Positions 33,443-35,876 of a stretch of DNA of 35,876 nt are shown in pieces. The DNA is from Candidatus Bipolaricaulota bacterium (lineage in GTDB: Bacteria; Bipolaricaulota; Bipolaricaulia; UBA7950; UBA9294). The position numbers were made by a program, and so were the translations under genes. The notes beneath the pieces are model-generated. The model was not told the origin of the DNA. It ran no database searches and was given only the letters and a program-made list of their open reading frames with translations. The stretch lies in contig JAUVYF010000008.1 of the NCBI GenBank assembly GCA_030603215.1, forward strand, positions 1 through 35,876, read 5' to 3'. Within the stretch, counting starts at the first letter, position 1. Every line of letters begins with the position of its first letter.

Positions 33443-35059
33443 GTGAAATCTTCAAAGCTCAGTCTTGCAGTATCGGTTGGGATAATTGCGGTAGTTTGTC
33501 TATTGATTTCCGTAGTTTCCTTTGCGTATGTGGAACAGGATGGAGAGAAGTATCTGGTCTTTGGCGGTCGTCAACCGGCACCAAACATCGACCCTAGCGC
33601 ATACTACGATTGGTCTGCACGAATGATTCAAGAAGCCCTATATGATGCGCTTTTGTCGTACGAAGGTGATCCAACGCTGTACCTGTTTGGAGAAACGCTG
33701 CAGCCAAAGAGCCCCATTCTCGTTCCCTGTCTCGCCGAATCTTGGGACATCTCAGAGGATGGCCTAACATACACATTCCGTCTTGTGAAGAACGCGGTAT
33801 TCCACAACGGAGATCCAGTGACCGCTGAAGCGGTAAAGTTCTCCTTTGTGCGTACGCTGGAAGGCAAGCAGGGACCTGCTTGGATGCTCCTAGCCATTCT
33901 GGATACAGAGACCGGTATCGAGGTTGTCGATGACTACACGGTTGTTTTTCATCTCAACTATCCCTTTGCCCCGTTCCCTCACTACATTGCATGGTGGTAC
34001 ATCATGAATCCCAATCAGGTCAACGCCCACGATGCTGACTGGTTACAGGATCACGAGGCTGGCTCCGGACCATTCAAGATCAAGGAATGGCGGCACGGAG
34101 AATACTACTGGTTGGAGGATGTTGAGGATTACTGGCGAGGGTGGCCGCATGAAGACCATATCGACGGGTTCATTTTCAAGCTAATGCGGGAAGCTGCATC
34201 TCAGAGGATTGGCATCCAAAAGGGTGAGATCGATATCGCAGAAGGATTGACTATCGAAGATTTCGGGCTAGTGGCTAACTACCCTGGGATCTACGTCACC
34301 GAAGACATTGGCCGAACTACGTTCGGAATCAAGATGAACACGCAGAAAGGCTACACAGCGATTAAGAACGTTAGCAAGGCCATCTGCGATGCCTTTAACT
34401 ACGACGCCTTGATCGATATCTATGATGGGCACGCTGTCCTGGAGGATAGTCCATTCCCACAAGGGCTCGATGGATACGTGAGCCTCGCGGATATCATGTA
34501 CCGGCAGGACCTCGACAAGGCGAAAGAGTACATGAAGAAGGCTGGCTTCCCGGACGGAGGGTTCACCTTGGATTACGTCCTGGTTGCTGGACACCCCGAG
34601 GAGACAAAGATAGGGTTGATCTTGAAGGATTGCCTATCAAAGATCGGAATCGACGTAAACATTGTACCGCTGCCTTGGCCTGAGATGGTTGCCGTGGGCT
34701 CAACCCCGGAAACATCTCCTGATATGATGGCGGTCTATACAACCCCTATCGTCAACGACCCCGATGTGGTTGCGAGCCAGTACGGCCCGGCAGCTTATGG
34801 AATGTACTACGGCTCGCATTTTTACGATAACCCGTTGGTAAATATCTGGATCGACCAAGCTCGTGCACTCTCCGATTGGGATGAACGAGCAGAACTCTAC
34901 GAGAAGATTCAGCGACAGATCCTAGAGGACGCAACGGAGATCTTCGGCATGCTCTACACTAGGACGTGGGCTTTCAGGGACTTTGTGAAAGGCTTTACGT
35001 TTAGCCCTGTCCGCTTCACTGGAGAGATCGACATGTATTGGCTTTACATAGAGGAGTAG
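33443..35059 (+). CDS. ABC transporter substrate-binding protein, family 5
   Basis: Signal peptide; AESWDISEDGLTYTFRLVKNAVFHNGDPVTAEAVKFSF, AGSGPFKIKEW; GTG start with aaggaggt RBS. Confidence 0.93.
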   Translation: MKSSKLSLAVSVGIIAVVCLLISVVSFAYVEQDGEKYLVFGGRQPAPNIDPSAYYDWSARMIQEALYDALLSYEGDPTLYLFGETLQPKSPILVPCLAESWDISEDGLTYTFRLVKNAVFHNGDPVTAEAVKFSFVRTLEGKQGPAWMLLAILDTETGIEVVDDYTVVFHLNYPFAPFPHYIAWWYIMNPNQVNAHDADWLQDHEAGSGPFKIKEWRHGEYYWLEDVEDYWRGWPHEDHIDGFIFKLMREAASQRIGIQKGEIDIAEGLTIEDFGLVANYPGIYVTEDIGRTTFGIKMNTQKGYTAIKNVSKAICDAFNYDALIDIYDGHAVLEDSPFPQGLDGYVSLADIMYRQDLDKAKEYMKKAGFPDGGFTLDYVLVAGHPEETKIGLILKDCLSKIGIDVNIVPLPWPEMVAVGSTPETSPDMMAVYTTPIVNDPDVVASQYGPAAYGMYYGSHFYDNPLVNIWIDQARALSDWDERAELYEKIQRQILEDATEIFGMLYTRTWAFRDFVKGFTFSPVRFTGEIDMYWLYIEE

Positions 35060-35076
35060 TTCCTTCGACATACATA

Positions 35077-35114
35077 CCCATCCCCTACTCAGCAAAGCGG
35101 GGGATGGGCTTTTA
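35077..35114 (+). terminator. Rho-independent terminator-like hairpin after SBP gene
   Basis: CCCATCCCC ... GGGGATGGG 9-bp stem followed by CTTTTATT. Confidence 0.75.
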
Positions 35115-35147
35115 TTGTATGGGGTGATAAGGGGCGGCTGAACAATA

Positions 35148-35876
35148 ATGTTGCATTACCTTGCAAAGCGGCTATTCCTATTGATATTCACGCTCTTGGG
35201 CTTATCCGTCGTCATTTTTGTGGTATCACATATTGCGCCTGGAGATCCAGCTCGTCTTGCCGCCGGTCCGTTCGCAACAGCAGAGATGGTTGAGCATCTA
35301 AAGGAGAAATTGGGTTTAGAAAAGCCGTTACTGGAGCAATACGGAATATTCCTTACCCAACTGTTGAAGGGAGACTTAGGACAATCGATTCGTACCCGCC
35401 GATCTGTAAGGGAAGATCTTGCTAGATTCTTTCCGGCTACGTTAGAACTGGTCCTTGTCTCTTTGAGTTTCGCTGTCCTAACTGGTATCTTGCTTGGTGT
35501 TCTCTCTGCTGTTCACCAAAACCGGTGGATAGATCATCTTAGCCGTCTCGTCTCTATTTCGGGCTTGGGGTTGCCTGCATTTTGGCTTGCGCTGATGCTA
35601 CAACTTCTTTTTGTCCTCGAGCTAGATTTGCTTCCAGGAGGCGGGCGCATCGGTATGATTGTTCCCAGGCCTACATCAATTACGCGGCTGTTCTTGATTG
35701 ACAGCCTTCTCACCGGTAATTGGGTTGCGTTTAGGAGTGCGTTACGACATATCATCTTGCCTGCCCTTTCCTTATCTTTTCCGGCATTGGCGTCAATCAT
35801 TCGGATCAGCCGTGCGGATGTGCTTGATACGTTAAGGCAGGACTTTGTCACCACTGCCAGGGCTAAAGGATTAGTG
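35148..35876 (+). CDS. ABC transporter permease, DppB type (3' truncated by window; absent from ORF track)
   Basis: Translation from ATG 35148: MLHYLAKRLFLLIFTLLGLSVVIFVVSHIAPGDPARLAAGPFATAEMVEHLKEKLGLEKPLLEQYG...; open to the window end. Confidence 0.92.
   Translation, partial: MLHYLAKRLFLLIFTLLGLSVVIFVVSHIAPGDPARLAAGPFATAEMVEHLKEKLGLEKPLLEQYGIFLTQLLKGDLGQSIRTRRSVREDLARFFPATLELVLVSLSFAVLTGILLGVLSAVHQNRWIDHLSRLVSISGLGLPAFWLALMLQLLFVLELDLLPGGGRIGMIVPRPTSITRLFLIDSLLTGNWVAFRSALRHIILPALSLSFPALASIIRISRADVLDTLRQDFVTTARAKGLV

Noticed and set aside
1-35876. CRISPR arrays, IS elements, prophage or defence islands
   Set aside because: No regularly spaced repeats, transposase, integrase, phage structural or Cas/RM-like ORFs seen in either strand.

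Overview
The window is a bacterial chromosome segment. Gene content and sequence style suggest a deep-branching diderm (Bipolaricaulota/Acetothermia- or Thermotogae-like), but taxonomy is inference only. The core (about 11.15-19.9 kb) is an information-processing locus: tRNA-Thr(TGT)-tRNA-Tyr(GTA)-tRNA-Thr(GGT)-tuf-rpmG-tRNA-Trp(CCA)-secE-nusG-rplK-rplA-rplJ-rplL-rpoB. rpoB is followed by a Nudix hydrolase and an ArsB/NhaD-type permease instead of rpoC. Around the core are an EF-G-like GTPase/CBS/YjbQ operon, a PriA-like protein with eroded helicase motifs, a DRG/TGS GTPase, an ATP-cone/uridine-kinase-like fusion, glnS, a small beta-barrel-like protein, a DUF47/PhoU-like protein and a metallophosphoesterase. 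Both ends carry dipeptide-type ABC importer genes tied to poorly characterised enzymes. On the left: GntR/FCD regulator, SBP, two permeases, a NIF3-like protein and an atypical Nramp-like transporter. On the right: IclR, two tandem DUF917 paralogs, DUF1177, SBP and a permease truncated by the window. The best candidates for under-described biology are these two accessory operons, the missing rpoC, the enlarged NusG, the helicase-dead-looking PriA and an RpoB rifampicin pocket with natural resistance-type residues. No CRISPR array, IS element or rRNA gene was seen. All assignments are from reading the sequence; no searches were run.
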